Origin: Kribbella sp. VKM Ac-2568
GTDB taxonomy: Bacteria; Actinomycetota; Actinomycetes; Propionibacteriales; Kribbellaceae
Length of the DNA stretch: 64,000 bases
Reading direction: 5' to 3'
Assembly (NCBI RefSeq): GCF_004345365.1
Contig: NZ_SLVF01000005.1
Coordinates: 558,001-622,000 of the forward strand
Under the pieces are notes generated by a model. The model was given only the letters and a program-made list of their open reading frames with translations. It searched no databases and had not been told where the DNA came from. Within the stretch, counting starts at the first letter, position 1, and each line of letters opens with the position of its first letter. Shown piece by piece: positions 26,809-36,281 of the stretch. Both the position numbers and the translations under genes were made by a program.

Positions 26809-27690
26809 ATGAGCAACCCGGCGACGGTGATCGCCGCGGGTGGTGTCGTGTGGCGCGAGAGCCACGGCAGCCGGCAGGTTCTGCTGGTCCACCGCCCGCG
26901 GTACGACGACTGGTCCCTGCCGAAGGGCAAGCTGGCTCCGCGAGAGCACGTGCTGGTCGCCGCCCGGCGGGAGATCGAGGAGGAGACCAGCCAGCAGGTG
27001 GTCCTCGGCCCGCCGCTCGGCGTCCAGCGGTACGACGTCCGCAAGAACGGCGGAACCGTGCCCAAGCTAGTGCTCTACTGGGCCGCCTCGCTCGCCGGTC
27101 CGGAGCAGGAGTTCGAGCCGAACGACGAGGTCGACAAGCTCGAGTGGCTACCCGTCGGCAAGGCCAAGGAGCGGCTCAGCTACCCCCGCGACGTCGACAT
27201 CCTCAACTGCCTGGACGCGGTACTCCCGGTCGAGTCGACCGTGGTCATACTCCGGCACGCGGAGGCGGTCAAGCGCAAGGAATGGTCCGGCAAGGACACC
27301 GTCCGCCCGCTCAGCGACGAGGGACTCGCCTCGGCCGAGCGGCTCTCCGGAGTACTGGCCGCTCTCGGCGTCAACCGCATCCGCAGCAGCGATGCCGAGC
27401 GGTGCGCGGGCACGGTCACGCCGTACGCCGCGTCGATCGGGCGGCGGATCCATCTGCACCCGGAGATCTCCGAGCAAGGGTATGAGAAGGATCCGTCGGC
27501 GTTGGAGAAGGTGGCGGCAAAGGCCTGGAAGCCTGGCAAGGTCACCTTGATCTGCTCGCACCGGCCGGTCCTCCCGGCACTTGCGGAGGCACTCGGCCTG
27601 CCGGTCGGGAAGTACGCCACCAGCGCGTTCATGGTCGCCCACCGCCTCGCCGACGGCCGGGTGATCCGGGAGCGCTTCGGCGCACCCTGA
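26809..27690 (+). CDS. mutT1: MutT1-like Nudix hydrolase fused to a histidine phosphatase domain
   Basis: This is a 293-residue protein. The N-terminal Nudix domain (about 5-140) has GKLAPREHVLVAARREIEEE, the Nudix box with Ser where Gly is usual near its end. The C-terminal domain begins VVILRHAEA, the RHG phosphoglycerate-mutase-like catalytic His, with a second His in ICSHRPVL. MutT1 proteins degrade 8-oxo-dGTP and diadenosine polyphosphates. It sits 10 nt after ppk1. Confidence 0.9.
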   Translation: MSNPATVIAAGGVVWRESHGSRQVLLVHRPRYDDWSLPKGKLAPREHVLVAARREIEEETSQQVVLGPPLGVQRYDVRKNGGTVPKLVLYWAASLAGPEQEFEPNDEVDKLEWLPVGKAKERLSYPRDVDILNCLDAVLPVESTVVILRHAEAVKRKEWSGKDTVRPLSDEGLASAERLSGVLAALGVNRIRSSDAERCAGTVTPYAASIGRRIHLHPEISEQGYEKDPSALEKVAAKAWKPGKVTLICSHRPVLPALAEALGLPVGKYATSAFMVAHRLADGRVIRERFGAP

Positions 27691-27880
27691 ATAGTCGCCG
27701 CCGACCGTTGACCCGTCGTCACCGCAGTCCAACAGCCTGCGACCACGCCCGGTTGAGCGTGAATCAATCCCACGTTCCGATAACAGCCGCATGCGCTGCC
27801 GGATGACCTGGATGCCTGCGGGTATGTTCCTATCGAAGCGTCCCACCGGGCGCTGGTCACGGAGAGGTTCGGGGCGCACC

Positions 27881-28354
27881 ATGACGACGATGCGAGAACT
27901 GACTCTGATCGGGATCCGGATGGAGTCGCCCAACCGGGCGCCCGTGATGATGCTGCGCGAGACCGAGGGCTACCGCTACCTGCCGATCTCGATCGGCTCG
28001 GTCGAGGCGACCGCGATCGCCTACGAGGAGCAGGGCCTGCGTCCGTCCAGACCGCTCACCCACGACCTGATGCGCGACCTGATCGAGGCGTTCGGCGTCA
28101 CCGTCGAGGCGGTCGAGATCGTCGAACTGCGCGACGCCGTCTTCTACGCCGAACTCGTGCTCGGCAACGGCGCCCGCGTCTCTGCCCGCCCGAGCGACTC
28201 TGTCGCCCTCGCGGTCCGGCTCGGTACGCCGATCCGCTGCACCGAGAAGGTCCTCCAGGAAGCAGGCGTGGCGACCCCCGAGGAGGAGCAGGCCGAGCTC
28301 GAACGCTTCCGCCAGTTCCTCGACGGCGTAGCCCCCGAAGACTTCTCCAGCTGA
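27881..28354 (+). CDS. Bifunctional nuclease family protein
   Basis: This 157-residue protein matches the BFN/DUF151 domain: RAPVMMLRETEGYRYLPISI, SRPLTHDL, and ARPSDSVALAVRLGTPI. Some members degrade RNA and DNA; the role in actinobacteria is unclear. ATG 27881 is used; ATG 27890 is an alternative. Confidence 0.88.
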   Translation: MTTMRELTLIGIRMESPNRAPVMMLRETEGYRYLPISIGSVEATAIAYEEQGLRPSRPLTHDLMRDLIEAFGVTVEAVEIVELRDAVFYAELVLGNGARVSARPSDSVALAVRLGTPIRCTEKVLQEAGVATPEEEQAELERFRQFLDGVAPEDFSS

Positions 28355-28546
28355 CCGCACGGCATGGCGTACTGCGGTGTGCCGCGCGTGGCAACGTGGA
28401 TCGGGTGTTCAGGTTGACCGTGCGCCGCGGCGATATCGGAACGTGATCCAACGTCCGTTTTACTCTACGCAGAGTCACAGGTCCTAACTCAGTTCACCTG
28501 CTGGCCTCCTGGCGGCACGCCAAGCGTCGCGATTGCTACCGGAACC

Positions 28547-28568
28547 GTTCACCGGTCGTTCATCCGCG
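28547..28568 (+). promoter_or_regulatory. PHO box (PhoP-type operator) upstream of pstS
   Basis: Two 11-bp direct repeats, GTTCACCGGTC at 28547-28557 and GTTCATCCGCG at 28558-28568, match the actinobacterial PHO-box unit. They lie 81 nt before pstS. A further single GTTCACC occurs near 28494. PhoR-PhoP control under phosphate limitation is expected from known systems. Confidence 0.75.
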
Positions 28569-28648
28569 ACGGACCACCCGGTCACCTCGTCTCCCTACCG
28601 TCTGTGGAAGTTCAAGAAGTCTGATCCCCGCAGAAGGGCAACACTCTC

Positions 28649-29761
28649 GTGTCCGTCAATCGCCTGCTCCGCGTCGGCACCGTCGCCGTGGCATCCCTCG
28701 GCGTCCTCGCTCTGAGCGCCTGTGGCAGTGACCCGGAGCCGTCGGGCTCTTCGAGCCCCGGTGGCTCCTCATCTTCCGCCGCCGGCGGCGACTGCCCGAA
28801 GGGCACCCTGAACGCCGAGGGTTCCTCGGCGCAGAAGAACGCCATCGAGGAAGTCATCAGCAAGTACAACGAGAAGTGCGCCGATGTCACGGTGAACTAC
28901 AACCCGACCGGTTCCGGTGCGGGTATCAAGCAGTTCAACGCGAACCAGGTCGACTTCGCCGGCTCGGACTCCGCGCTGAAGCCCGACGAGGCCACCGCCG
29001 CCGAGAAGCGGTGCGCGGGCAACCCGGCCGTGAACCTGCCGATGGTGATCGGCCCGGTCGCGATCGCCTACAACGTCGACGGCCTCGACAAGCTGATCCT
29101 GGACGGCCCGACCGCCGCCAAGATCTTCCAGGGCACCATCAAGACCTGGAACGCGCCGGAGATCGCCAAGCTGAACCCGGGCGTGACGCTGCCGTCGGCC
29201 CCGATCGCGGTCTTCTTCCGCTCCGACGAGTCGGGCACCACGGAGAACTTCGCCAAGTACCTCGCCGCCGCCGGTGGCGGTGCGTGGACCGGCGAGCCGG
29301 CCAAGAAGTGGACCGGCACGGGCGCCGGCAAGGAGAAGTCCGCCGGTGTCGCCGAAGGCGTGAAGAGCACCAAGAACTCGATCACCTACGTCGAGTGGAG
29401 CTACGCGGTCGACAACAAGCTCGGCGTCGCCCAGATCGACACGGGCGCCGGCGCGGTCGAGCTGTCCGCCGAGTCCGCCGGTAAGGCGCTGGCCGCGGCC
29501 AAGCCGGCCGGCACGGGCAGCGACCTGGCCCTGAAGCTGGACTACGCGACCAAGGAGGCGGGCGCCTACCCGATCATCCTGGTCACCTACGAGATCGCCT
29601 GCACCAAGGGTCTGCCCGCCGAGAAGACCGCTCTGGTGAAGAGCTTCCTGAGCTACTTCGCCAGCGCCGACGGCCAGTCCTCGCTGACCGACCTGAAGTA
29701 CGCGCCGCTTCCTGAAGAGACCCGGACCAAGGTCGACGCCGCCATCCAGGCGATCAGCTGA
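28649..29761 (+). CDS. pstS: Phosphate-binding lipoprotein PstS
   Basis: This is a 370-residue lipoprotein with lipobox LSAC (Cys about 25), a Ser/Gly linker, then the phosphate-binding fold: AEGSSAQKNAI, NYNPTGSGAGIKQF, FAGSDSALK and the anion loop RSDESGTTENF. It captures phosphate at the outer face of the membrane for PstCAB. GTG 28649 start. Preceded by a PHO box and followed by a hairpin before pstC. Confidence 0.95.
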   Translation: MSVNRLLRVGTVAVASLGVLALSACGSDPEPSGSSSPGGSSSSAAGGDCPKGTLNAEGSSAQKNAIEEVISKYNEKCADVTVNYNPTGSGAGIKQFNANQVDFAGSDSALKPDEATAAEKRCAGNPAVNLPMVIGPVAIAYNVDGLDKLILDGPTAAKIFQGTIKTWNAPEIAKLNPGVTLPSAPIAVFFRSDESGTTENFAKYLAAAGGGAWTGEPAKKWTGTGAGKEKSAGVAEGVKSTKNSITYVEWSYAVDNKLGVAQIDTGAGAVELSAESAGKALAAAKPAGTGSDLALKLDYATKEAGAYPIILVTYEIACTKGLPAEKTALVKSFLSYFASADGQSSLTDLKYAPLPEETRTKVDAAIQAIS

Positions 29762-29795
29762 CCTCGACCGGCACAACGTAGTACGGCGAACTGTG

Positions 29796-29831
29796 AGCCC
29801 CGGTCGTTCCTTCCAACGGACGGCCGGGGCT
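29796..29831 (+). terminator. Intra-operon hairpin between pstS and pstC
   Basis: AGCCCCGG (29796-29803) pairs with CCGGGGCT (29824-29831). Placed between pstS and pstC, it could attenuate transcription or stabilise the pstS mRNA, giving more binding protein than permease. Confidence 0.6.
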
Positions 29832-29883
29832 TCGGTTCGCCGGCACCACACCCCGCATCGACCAGGCGCTTGGAGCAGCATCG

Positions 29884-30948
29884 ATGAGTAGTACAGACGG
29901 CACGGGACCGCCCGACCGGCCGACCGACCGCGCCCCCGGGCCGAAGCTGGACCTCGGCCCGGTCGGGCATCTCGGCGACCGGCTGTTCGCCGGCCTGGCC
30001 CGCGGATCCGGCGGCCTGGTCGTCGCGATCGTCGCCTTCGTCGGCGTCTTCCTGCTCGCGCTGGCGATTCCCGCGCTGGCCGACAACAACAGCAGCTTCC
30101 TGTTCTCCCGGATCTGGGAGCCGGGTGGCGACAACCCGCGGTTCGGCATCGCCGCCCTCTTCTACACGACGCTGATCAGCTCGATCATCGCGATGGTGAT
30201 CGCGGTCCCGATCGCGGTCGGCGTCGCCCTGTTCACCACGTACTACTCGCCCAAGCGGCTCGCCGCGCCGGTCTCGCACGCGATCGACCTGCTGGCGGCG
30301 GTCCCCTCGATCATCTACGGCCTGTGGGGCATCCTCTTCTTCGCCCCGATCCTGCGCCCGGTGATCAACGGCCTGGCCTCCGCGCTCGGCTGGATCCCGC
30401 TCTTCGAGAAGCCGGCCACCGACAACCTCGGCGTCGTGTTCACCGCCTCGGTCGTGCTGGCGATCATGATCCTGCCGGTCGTCACCGCGATCAGCCGGGA
30501 GATCTTCGCCCAGACGCCGGTCGCGCATCGGGAGGGCGCGCTGGCGCTCGGCGCGACCCGCTGGGAGATGATCCGGATGGCGGTGCTGCCGTACGGCCGC
30601 TCCGGTGTGGTCAGCGCCTCGATGCTCGGCCTCGGCCGTGCGCTCGGTGAGACCGTCGCCGTGCTGATCATCCTGTCGGTACCGAACGGCAACGACCCGT
30701 GGAACTCGTCCATCTTCGCCGGCGGTGAGACGTTCGCCTCCAAGATCGCGAACAACGCCGCCGAGTTCGACTCCCCGGAGAAGACCGGCGCGTACATCGC
30801 CGCCGGCCTGGTCCTGTTCGTGGTGACCTTCCTGGTCAACTCCGCCGCCCGCATCATCGTCGCGCGCAGCGGCCCGGGCGGTAAGCGCCCGCGCAAGAAC
30901 CGCCGTACCGGCGACAAGGCCGCGCAGACCGAAGGAGCCACCCCGTGA
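29884..30948 (+). CDS. pstC: Phosphate ABC transporter permease PstC
   Basis: This is a 354-residue permease with six membrane helices and the ABC-coupling EAA region HREGALALGATRWEMIRMAV followed by GRALGET. A 30-residue polar N terminus precedes the first helix. GGAG precedes ATG 29884. The stop overlaps the pstA GTG by 4 nt. Confidence 0.95.
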   Translation: MSSTDGTGPPDRPTDRAPGPKLDLGPVGHLGDRLFAGLARGSGGLVVAIVAFVGVFLLALAIPALADNNSSFLFSRIWEPGGDNPRFGIAALFYTTLISSIIAMVIAVPIAVGVALFTTYYSPKRLAAPVSHAIDLLAAVPSIIYGLWGILFFAPILRPVINGLASALGWIPLFEKPATDNLGVVFTASVVLAIMILPVVTAISREIFAQTPVAHREGALALGATRWEMIRMAVLPYGRSGVVSASMLGLGRALGETVAVLIILSVPNGNDPWNSSIFAGGETFASKIANNAAEFDSPEKTGAYIAAGLVLFVVTFLVNSAARIIVARSGPGGKRPRKNRRTGDKAAQTEGATP

Positions 30949-31865
30949 CCACCCTCGCCGCGAACCGTCCGGCGTACGACGGTAAGACGCTCGACCTGAC
31001 CGGCAAGTCCGGCGCCCGCGCGTTCCGGAACACGCTGGCCACCGTGCTGATCGTGCTGTGCTTCCTGATCGCCCTGATCCCGCTGCTGTGGATCCTGTGG
31101 ACCGTGGTCAGCAAGGGCTACAGCCTGCTGCTGGACGCGAACTGGTGGAGCCAGTCGCAACGCGGGATCACCGTACGGCGGGTCGGCGGCGGCGCGTACC
31201 ACGCGATCATGGGCACGCTGATCATGTCCCTGATCTGCGCGGCGATCGCGGTGCCGATCGCCATCATGGGCGCCGTCTACCTGGTCGAGTACGGCAAGGG
31301 CACCAAGGCCGCCAAGGTGGTCAGCTTCATGATCGACATTCTCACCGGTGTCCCCTCGATCGTCGCGGCGCTGTTCATCTACGCCGTCTGGATCACCGTG
31401 CTCGGGTTCAACCGGGTCGGGTTCGCGGTGTCGCTGTCCCTGGTGCTGCTGATGCTGCCGGTCGTGCTGCGTTCCACCGAGGAGATGCTGAAGCTGGTCC
31501 CGGACGAGCTGCGCGAAGCGTCGTACGCGCTCGGGGTGCCGAAGTGGAAGACGATTCTCAAGGTGGTCGTGCCGACCGCGTTCGGCGGCATCATCACCGG
31601 CGTCATGCTCGGCCTGGCCCGGGTGATGGGCGAGACCGCGCCGCTGCTGATCCTGGTCGGCTACTCCAAGAACATCAACCTGAACCCGTTCGACGGGTTC
31701 ATGGGCGCGCTGCCGACGATGATCAACCAGGACCGCACCGAGCTCGCCCTGGAGCCGGCCGCGGACCGGGTCTGGGCGGCGGCACTGACCCTCATCCTGC
31801 TCGTCCTGCTGCTCAACCTGCTGGCCCGCCTGATCGCGCGGTTCAGCACCATCAAGTCCAAATAG
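30945..31865 (+). CDS. pstA: Phosphate ABC transporter permease PstA
   Basis: This is a 306-residue permease with six helices, the EAA segment REASYALGVPKWKTILKVV and GLARVMGETAPLL. GTG 30945 follows AAGGAG and overlaps the pstC stop. Partner of PstC in the membrane. Confidence 0.95.
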   Translation: MTTLAANRPAYDGKTLDLTGKSGARAFRNTLATVLIVLCFLIALIPLLWILWTVVSKGYSLLLDANWWSQSQRGITVRRVGGGAYHAIMGTLIMSLICAAIAVPIAIMGAVYLVEYGKGTKAAKVVSFMIDILTGVPSIVAALFIYAVWITVLGFNRVGFAVSLSLVLLMLPVVLRSTEEMLKLVPDELREASYALGVPKWKTILKVVVPTAFGGIITGVMLGLARVMGETAPLLILVGYSKNINLNPFDGFMGALPTMINQDRTELALEPAADRVWAAALTLILLVLLLNLLARLIARFSTIKSK

Positions 31866-31885
31866 TCGAGAGGTTCTGAGTCGAT

Positions 31886-32662
31886 ATGGCTAAGCGCATC
31901 GAGGTCAGCGGCCTCAACGTCTACTACGGCGATTTCAAGGCCGTCGAGGATGTGTCGATGACGATCGAGCCCCGCTCGGTCACCGCGTTCATCGGCCCGT
32001 CCGGCTGCGGCAAGTCCACCTACCTGCGCACCCTGAACCGGATGCACGAGGTGATCCCCGGCGCCCGGGTGGAGGGCAAGGTCGTGCTCGACGACCAGGA
32101 CCTGTACGCGCCGGGCATCGACCCGGTCGCGGTCCGCCGGGTGGTCGGCATGGTGTTCCAGCGTCCGAACCCGTTCCCGACCATGTCCATCTTCGACAAC
32201 GTCGCGTCCGGCCTGAAGCTGAACGGGGTCAAGGACAAGAAGAAGCTGACCGAGGTCGTCGAGCGGTCCCTGCACGGCGCCAACCTGTGGACCGAGGTGA
32301 AGGACCGCCTCGACAAGCCCGGCGCCGGCCTGTCCGGTGGCCAGCAGCAACGGCTCTGCATCGCCCGGGCGATCGCGGTCGAGCCCGAGGTGATCCTGAT
32401 GGACGAGCCGTGCTCGGCCCTGGACCCGATCTCCACGCTGGCGATCGAGGACCTGATCGAGAAGCTGAAGGACCGGTTCACCGTCGTCATCGTGACCCAC
32501 AACATGCAGCAGGCGGCCCGCGTCTCCGACCAGACCGCCTTCTTCAACCTCGCGGCCACCGGCAGGCCCGGCCGGCTGATCGAGATGGGCCCGACCAAGC
32601 AGATCTTCTCGAACCCGAACGAGAAGGCCACCGAGGACTACATCACCGGCCGCTTCGGCTGA
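31886..32662 (+). CDS. pstB: Phosphate ABC transporter ATPase PstB
   Basis: This 258-residue ATPase has Walker [10 protein letters not shown] (37-45), signature [15 protein letters not shown], Walker B VILMDEP and the switch His in VTHNM. It energises phosphate import through PstCA. No phoU follows; a PhoU-like DUF47 gene occurs at 42.6 kb with the Pit carrier instead. Confidence 0.97.
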   Translation: MAKRIEVSGLNVYYGDFKAVEDVSMTIEPRSVTAFIGPSGCGKSTYLRTLNRMHEVIPGARVEGKVVLDDQDLYAPGIDPVAVRRVVGMVFQRPNPFPTMSIFDNVASGLKLNGVKDKKKLTEVVERSLHGANLWTEVKDRLDKPGAGLSGGQQQRLCIARAIAVEPEVILMDEPCSALDPISTLAIEDLIEKLKDRFTVVIVTHNMQQAARVSDQTAFFNLAATGRPGRLIEMGPTKQIFSNPNEKATEDYITGRFG

Positions 32663-32678
32663 TCGCGCACTCCGTCAC

Positions 32679-32720
32679 CGCGCCGGGGTCTCCGTGTCCG
32701 TTACACGGGACCCCGGCGCG
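32679..32720 (+). terminator. Terminator of the pst operon
   Basis: CGCGCCGGGGTC (32679-32690) pairs with its complement at 32709-32720; the hairpin stem can extend further through GTGT/ACAC. Confidence 0.85.
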
Positions 32721-32791
32721 TGCCGCGTGACCGGAGGACCGTTGGAAAGATAGCCTTCGGTGATTCCTCGACGTTCTCAGAAGGGACCGTG

Positions 32792-33505
32792 GTGAGCACT
32801 CCGACGCCCCCCGGCGATGACCCGAACGACCCGAACCGGCCTGACGACACGCCGGCCGAGCCGGGCCAGTACGGCGAGCGGCAGCCCGGTCAGCCCGGCC
32901 AGTACGGCGAACAGCAGCCCGGCCAGTACGGCGAGCAGCCGGGGCAACCTGGTCAGTACGGCCAGCAGCCGGGCCAGCCTGGTCAGTACGGCGGCCAGCA
33001 GGATCCGTACTCCAACCCCGGTCAGTACGGACAGCCTGGCCAGTACCCGGGGCAGCCGGGCCAGTACGGACAGCCAGGGCAGTACGGCCAGCAGCCGGGC
33101 CAGTACGGACAGCCGGGGCAACCCGGGCAACCGGGCCAGTACGGACAGCAGCCTGGTCAGTACGGTCAGCAGCCCGGTCAGCCGGGGCAGTACGGCCAGC
33201 AGCCTTACGGGTCGGGCGCGTACCCGGGGCAGCCGGGTGCCTACCCGGGTCAGCCCGGTGGCTACGGCTACGGCAATGCGCAGGCCCCGCAGAGCAGCAC
33301 CCCGATGGTGCTCGCCATCATCGGCATCGTCTGCTGGTTCTGCTGCTCCCCGGCCGCGATCGGCCTGGGATTGTTTGCCCAGAGCAAGTTCCGCGAGCAG
33401 GGCAGGCCGGACACGCTGGCGAAGGTCGCCTGGATCGGCGGCATCGTCTTCTTGATCCTGGGCATCATCGGGTATGCCACCGGCGTGGTCAGCGACCTCA
33501 ACTGA
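32792..33505 (+). CDS. PGQYGQ-repeat protein with DUF4190-like two-helix tail
   Basis: This 237-residue protein has residues 20-165 as tandem repeats of [12 protein letters not shown]-like units. The C terminus has two membrane helices ([21 protein letters not shown] and [20 protein letters not shown]) with a basic connector, as in DUF4190 proteins. The repeat region is predicted disordered and on the cytoplasmic side. GTG 32792 follows AAGGGA; a GTG one codon earlier is possible. First of three similar proteins after pst. Confidence 0.8.
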   Translation: MSTPTPPGDDPNDPNRPDDTPAEPGQYGERQPGQPGQYGEQQPGQYGEQPGQPGQYGQQPGQPGQYGGQQDPYSNPGQYGQPGQYPGQPGQYGQPGQYGQQPGQYGQPGQPGQPGQYGQQPGQYGQQPGQPGQYGQQPYGSGAYPGQPGAYPGQPGGYGYGNAQAPQSSTPMVLAIIGIVCWFCCSPAAIGLGLFAQSKFREQGRPDTLAKVAWIGGIVFLILGIIGYATGVVSDLN

Positions 33506-33530
33506 CAGCCGCTCCGCGCGGCGTCGTCCG

Positions 33531-33977
33531 TCAGTTCAGGTTGCGGGCGACGCCGTACACGAGCAAGAGCACGACCAGGGCCTTGATCGACCAGTCGACG
33601 ACCCGTGGGCTCAGCCGGATCCTCGGCAGTTTGACCCAGCGGATCCGTTCGAGGCCATAGGCAAGCAATTGGTAGCCGACGGCAACGCCGATCAGCGGGC
33701 CGAGCACCAGCACGACCGGGTTGAAGTGCCAGGCGGCGTCCAGATCGTCACGTAGCAAGGCCGCAGCCATCCGGGTCGATCCACAGAGTGGACAGTTCAG
33801 CCCGGTCGTGGCGTGCAACAGGCAAGGTATGCCGAGGTGCCGGTCGCCGGAGAGCTGGTAGATCGCCGCCAGGCCGAAGCCACCGACGCCGACAGCGGCG
33901 AGTCCCAGCACGCGCCGATCGAGCGGCTCCACCGGACCGGTCGGGCGGAGGACGATTCCTTCTGGCGTCAGGGTCAC
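33531..33977 (-). CDS. DUF2752 membrane protein
   Basis: This is a 148-residue protein with about three helices and the DUF2752 core [19 protein letters not shown] followed by HFNP. The Cys-rich loop may sit at the outer face of the membrane; function unknown. GTG 33977 was selected because the upstream frame overlaps the promoter of the divergent RDD gene. Confidence 0.82.
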   Translation of the reverse strand: MTLTPEGIVLRPTGPVEPLDRRVLGLAAVGVGGFGLAAIYQLSGDRHLGIPCLLHATTGLNCPLCGSTRMAAALLRDDLDAAWHFNPVVLVLGPLIGVAVGYQLLAYGLERIRWVKLPRIRLSPRVVDWSIKALVVLLLVYGVARNLN

Positions 33978-34089
33978 GCCTACCAAGGTAACCCCTGCCC
34001 CAGGCAAGTTCACGGGATCCCAGGGCCGGCTGAACCGTCCGAGCACTAGCCTGCAAGCCACTCCTCACCTGCATCTAGAAGGGATCGTC

Positions 34090-34851
34090 GTGAGCACTCC
34101 GACGCCACCGCCGGGTTACGGCCCGCAAGACTCGAACCAGCCGGGTCAATACGGGCCGCCAGCGCAGTACGGGCAGCAGCCGGACCAGTATGGCCAGCAG
34201 CCCCAGCAGCCTGGCTACGGCCAGTACGGTCAGCCAGCCCAGTACGGCGCCCAGCAGCCCGGGCAGTACGGCCAGCCGGGGCAGTACGGCGGCCAGCAGC
34301 CGGGGCAGCACGGGCAGCCGGGGCAGTACGGCGGCCAGCAGCCGGGGCAGCACGGGCAGCAGCCCCAGCAGCCGGGCTACGGGCAGCAGGCGTACGGCCA
34401 GCAGCCGTATGCGGCGTACGGGCAGCAGCCCTACGGTGGCTACGGTCAGGCGGCCGGCAACCTCGCCACCTGGCCGGTCCGGGTGGGCGCGTTCCTGATC
34501 GACATCATCATCATCGGTCTGCCCAGCTCGATCGGTAACGCGCTGGGCGACGACGGCACCGGCAGCATCCTGTCGCTCTTGCTCAGCCTGGCCTCCATCG
34601 GGCTGTGGGTCTACAACCGGGTCATCCTCCAGGGCAACACCGGCCAGAGCTGGGGCAAGAAGGCGCTGGGCCTGAAGTTGGTCTCGGCAGACACCGGTCA
34701 GCAGGTCGGCCCGGGCAAGGCCGCGCTGCGCGACATCACCCACATCCTGGACGGTCTGCCCTGCTACCTGGGCTACCTGTGGCCGCTGTGGGACGAGAAG
34801 AAGCAGACCTTCGCGGACAAGCTCAACAACACCTACTCCGTCAAGCTCTGA
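34090..34851 (+). CDS. RDD-family membrane protein with PGQYGQ repeats
   Basis: This 253-residue protein has residues 15-115 as Q/G/Y/P repeats including two near-identical [13 protein letters not shown] blocks. The RDD domain follows: [20 protein letters not shown], the [14 protein letters not shown] motif and [15 protein letters not shown] at the end. Function unknown. It is the second of three neighbours sharing the repeat type. Confidence 0.87.
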   Translation: MSTPTPPPGYGPQDSNQPGQYGPPAQYGQQPDQYGQQPQQPGYGQYGQPAQYGAQQPGQYGQPGQYGGQQPGQHGQPGQYGGQQPGQHGQQPQQPGYGQQAYGQQPYAAYGQQPYGGYGQAAGNLATWPVRVGAFLIDIIIIGLPSSIGNALGDDGTGSILSLLLSLASIGLWVYNRVILQGNTGQSWGKKALGLKLVSADTGQQVGPGKAALRDITHILDGLPCYLGYLWPLWDEKKQTFADKLNNTYSVKL

Positions 34852-34882
34852 CCACACCCCCGGCGACATCCCGCGACACCCC

Positions 34883-34914
34883 GGACGCCGTGGCCGTTCC
34901 AGGCCGCGGCGTCC
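34883..34914 (+). terminator. Terminator between two RDD genes
   Basis: GGACGCCGTGGCC (34883-34895) pairs with GGCCGCGGCGTCC (34902-34914) with one G-T mismatch and a 6-nt loop. Confidence 0.75.
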
Positions 34915-34977
34915 GTTCGCCGCCCCCGGTCCGCGATACTCGTGCCCACGGATCTGGAGCGCCCAGAAAGGATTCCA

Positions 34978-35685
34978 GTGACCACCCCTCCCCAAGGCCC
35001 GCACGACCGGCCCCAGGACCAGCCCGGTCCGCACATCCCCGGCCAGATCCCGCAGTACCCGACCCAGCCCGCTCAGTACAGCCAGCCGGGCCAGTACGGT
35101 CAGCCCGGGCAGTTCCCGCCCGGACAGCCGGGGCAGCCTGGCCAGCTTCCGCCCGGACAGCCGGGGAGCTTCGGCGTGCAGCCGAACAACCCGACCCAGC
35201 AGGGCTACGCGCCCTACAGTCCATCCGGTGGCTTCGGCTACGGCTATGCACCGCCCGGTCAGCTGGCCAGCTGGCCGATCCGGGTGGGTGCGTCGCTCCT
35301 CGACTCCGTACTCCCGATGGTCCCGATCGGCGTCGGCCTGATCGCAGGCGTGGCGCTCTCCAGTGGGACGACGTCCGGCGGACGCAGTAGCGCAGGCGGC
35401 GCCGTGATCGGCCTCAGCTACCTGCTCGCCGTACTGATCGCGTTCTGGAACCGGGTGATCAAGCAGGGCAGGACCGGGCAGTCGTTCGGCAAAAAGGTCA
35501 CCGGGCTGAAGATCGTCTCCGAGTCCACCGGCGAGACGATCGGCATCGGCCGTACGTTCGGCCGCGAGTTCTGCTCCATCCTCTTCAGCTACCTCTGCTT
35601 CCTGAACGCGCTCTGGCCGCTCTGGGACCAGAAGCAGCAGACCTGGCACGACAAGGTCGTCTCCGACCTCGTCGTCAAGCTCTAG
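34978..35685 (+). CDS. RDD-family membrane protein, third of the repeat-protein row
   Basis: This is a 235-residue protein with a shorter repeat head ([20 protein letters not shown]) and an RDD domain LASWPIRVGASLLDSVLPM ... GQSFGKKVTGLKIV ... WPLWDQKQQTWHDKV. GTG 34978 follows AAAGGA. Its own terminator precedes it, so it is probably transcribed separately from the previous RDD gene. Confidence 0.87.
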   Translation: MTTPPQGPHDRPQDQPGPHIPGQIPQYPTQPAQYSQPGQYGQPGQFPPGQPGQPGQLPPGQPGSFGVQPNNPTQQGYAPYSPSGGFGYGYAPPGQLASWPIRVGASLLDSVLPMVPIGVGLIAGVALSSGTTSGGRSSAGGAVIGLSYLLAVLIAFWNRVIKQGRTGQSFGKKVTGLKIVSESTGETIGIGRTFGREFCSILFSYLCFLNALWPLWDQKQQTWHDKVVSDLVVKL

Positions 35686-35695
35686 CCAAGAGGAA

Positions 35696-35720
35696 CCCGA
35701 GCCCGTCCAGCGGGCTCGGG
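35696..35720. terminator. Convergent terminator hairpin
   Basis: CCCGAGCCCG (35696-35705) and CGGGCTCGGG (35711-35720) form a perfect 10-bp stem with a 5-nt loop between convergent genes. Confidence 0.85.
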
Positions 35721-35726
35721 CGCGGG

Positions 35727-36281
35727 TCAGTGGGACAGCAGCAGGCCGGCGCAGGTGACGGACCAGAGCACGCTGGTGAAGGTGCCGATGATGAAGCGTT
35801 CCGCCACCGCCTGCGGCGTCACCGACGCCGGCTGATCCGGACTGCGCAGTTCCGGGTACCGGGCGAGTCCCTTGATCGCCAGCACGACCGCTACCCCCTC
35901 AGGCCACCCGGCCACGATCGACGCGAAGATCGCCATCCGCTCGAGCGAACCGATCAAGGCACCGCCCCGCAGTACCTCACCGGCCTGCTGGGTCGACTGC
36001 GACCGGGTGTTCCCGCGGTCCACCAACGCGAGCACAGACGTCGTCAGCGGCCCGCCACCCGCCACAGCGAAGGCACCTGCCACCAGCAGCAGGATGTTCC
36101 ACCAGGCCTCGCGCCAGCCCGCGACCCCGTCACCTGCCAGCAGCAGGATGCCGACGGCGAACAGGCAGGCCAGCATCAACCCGCTGACCACGATCTGAGG
36201 AGTGGACCCGGACCTCGGCAGCCACGCCAGGACGGCGAGGATCAACCCGGCCGCTGTCAACGACAGGACGATCGCCGTCAT
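35727..36281 (-). CDS. Membrane protein coupled to a SatD-like regulator
   Basis: This is a 184-residue protein with about five hydrophobic helices (3-21, 29-50, 60-85, about 112-135, 165-183). The loop LVDRGNTRSQSTQQAGEVLRGGALIGSLERM resembles DUF3307-type partners of SatD, but the match is not certain. ATG 36281 overlaps the stop of the SatD-like gene by 4 nt. Confidence 0.72.
   Translation of the reverse strand: MTAIVLSLTAAGLILAVLAWLPRSGSTPQIVVSGLMLACLFAVGILLLAGDGVAGWREAWWNILLLVAGAFAVAGGGPLTTSVLALVDRGNTRSQSTQQAGEVLRGGALIGSLERMAIFASIVAGWPEGVAVVLAIKGLARYPELRSPDQPASVTPQAVAERFIIGTFTSVLWSVTCAGLLLSH

Noticed and set aside
32850..33230. Regular repeats that could suggest a CRISPR or satellite array
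   Set aside because: They are in-frame codons for PGQYGQ units inside a protein gene, with no spacer pattern.
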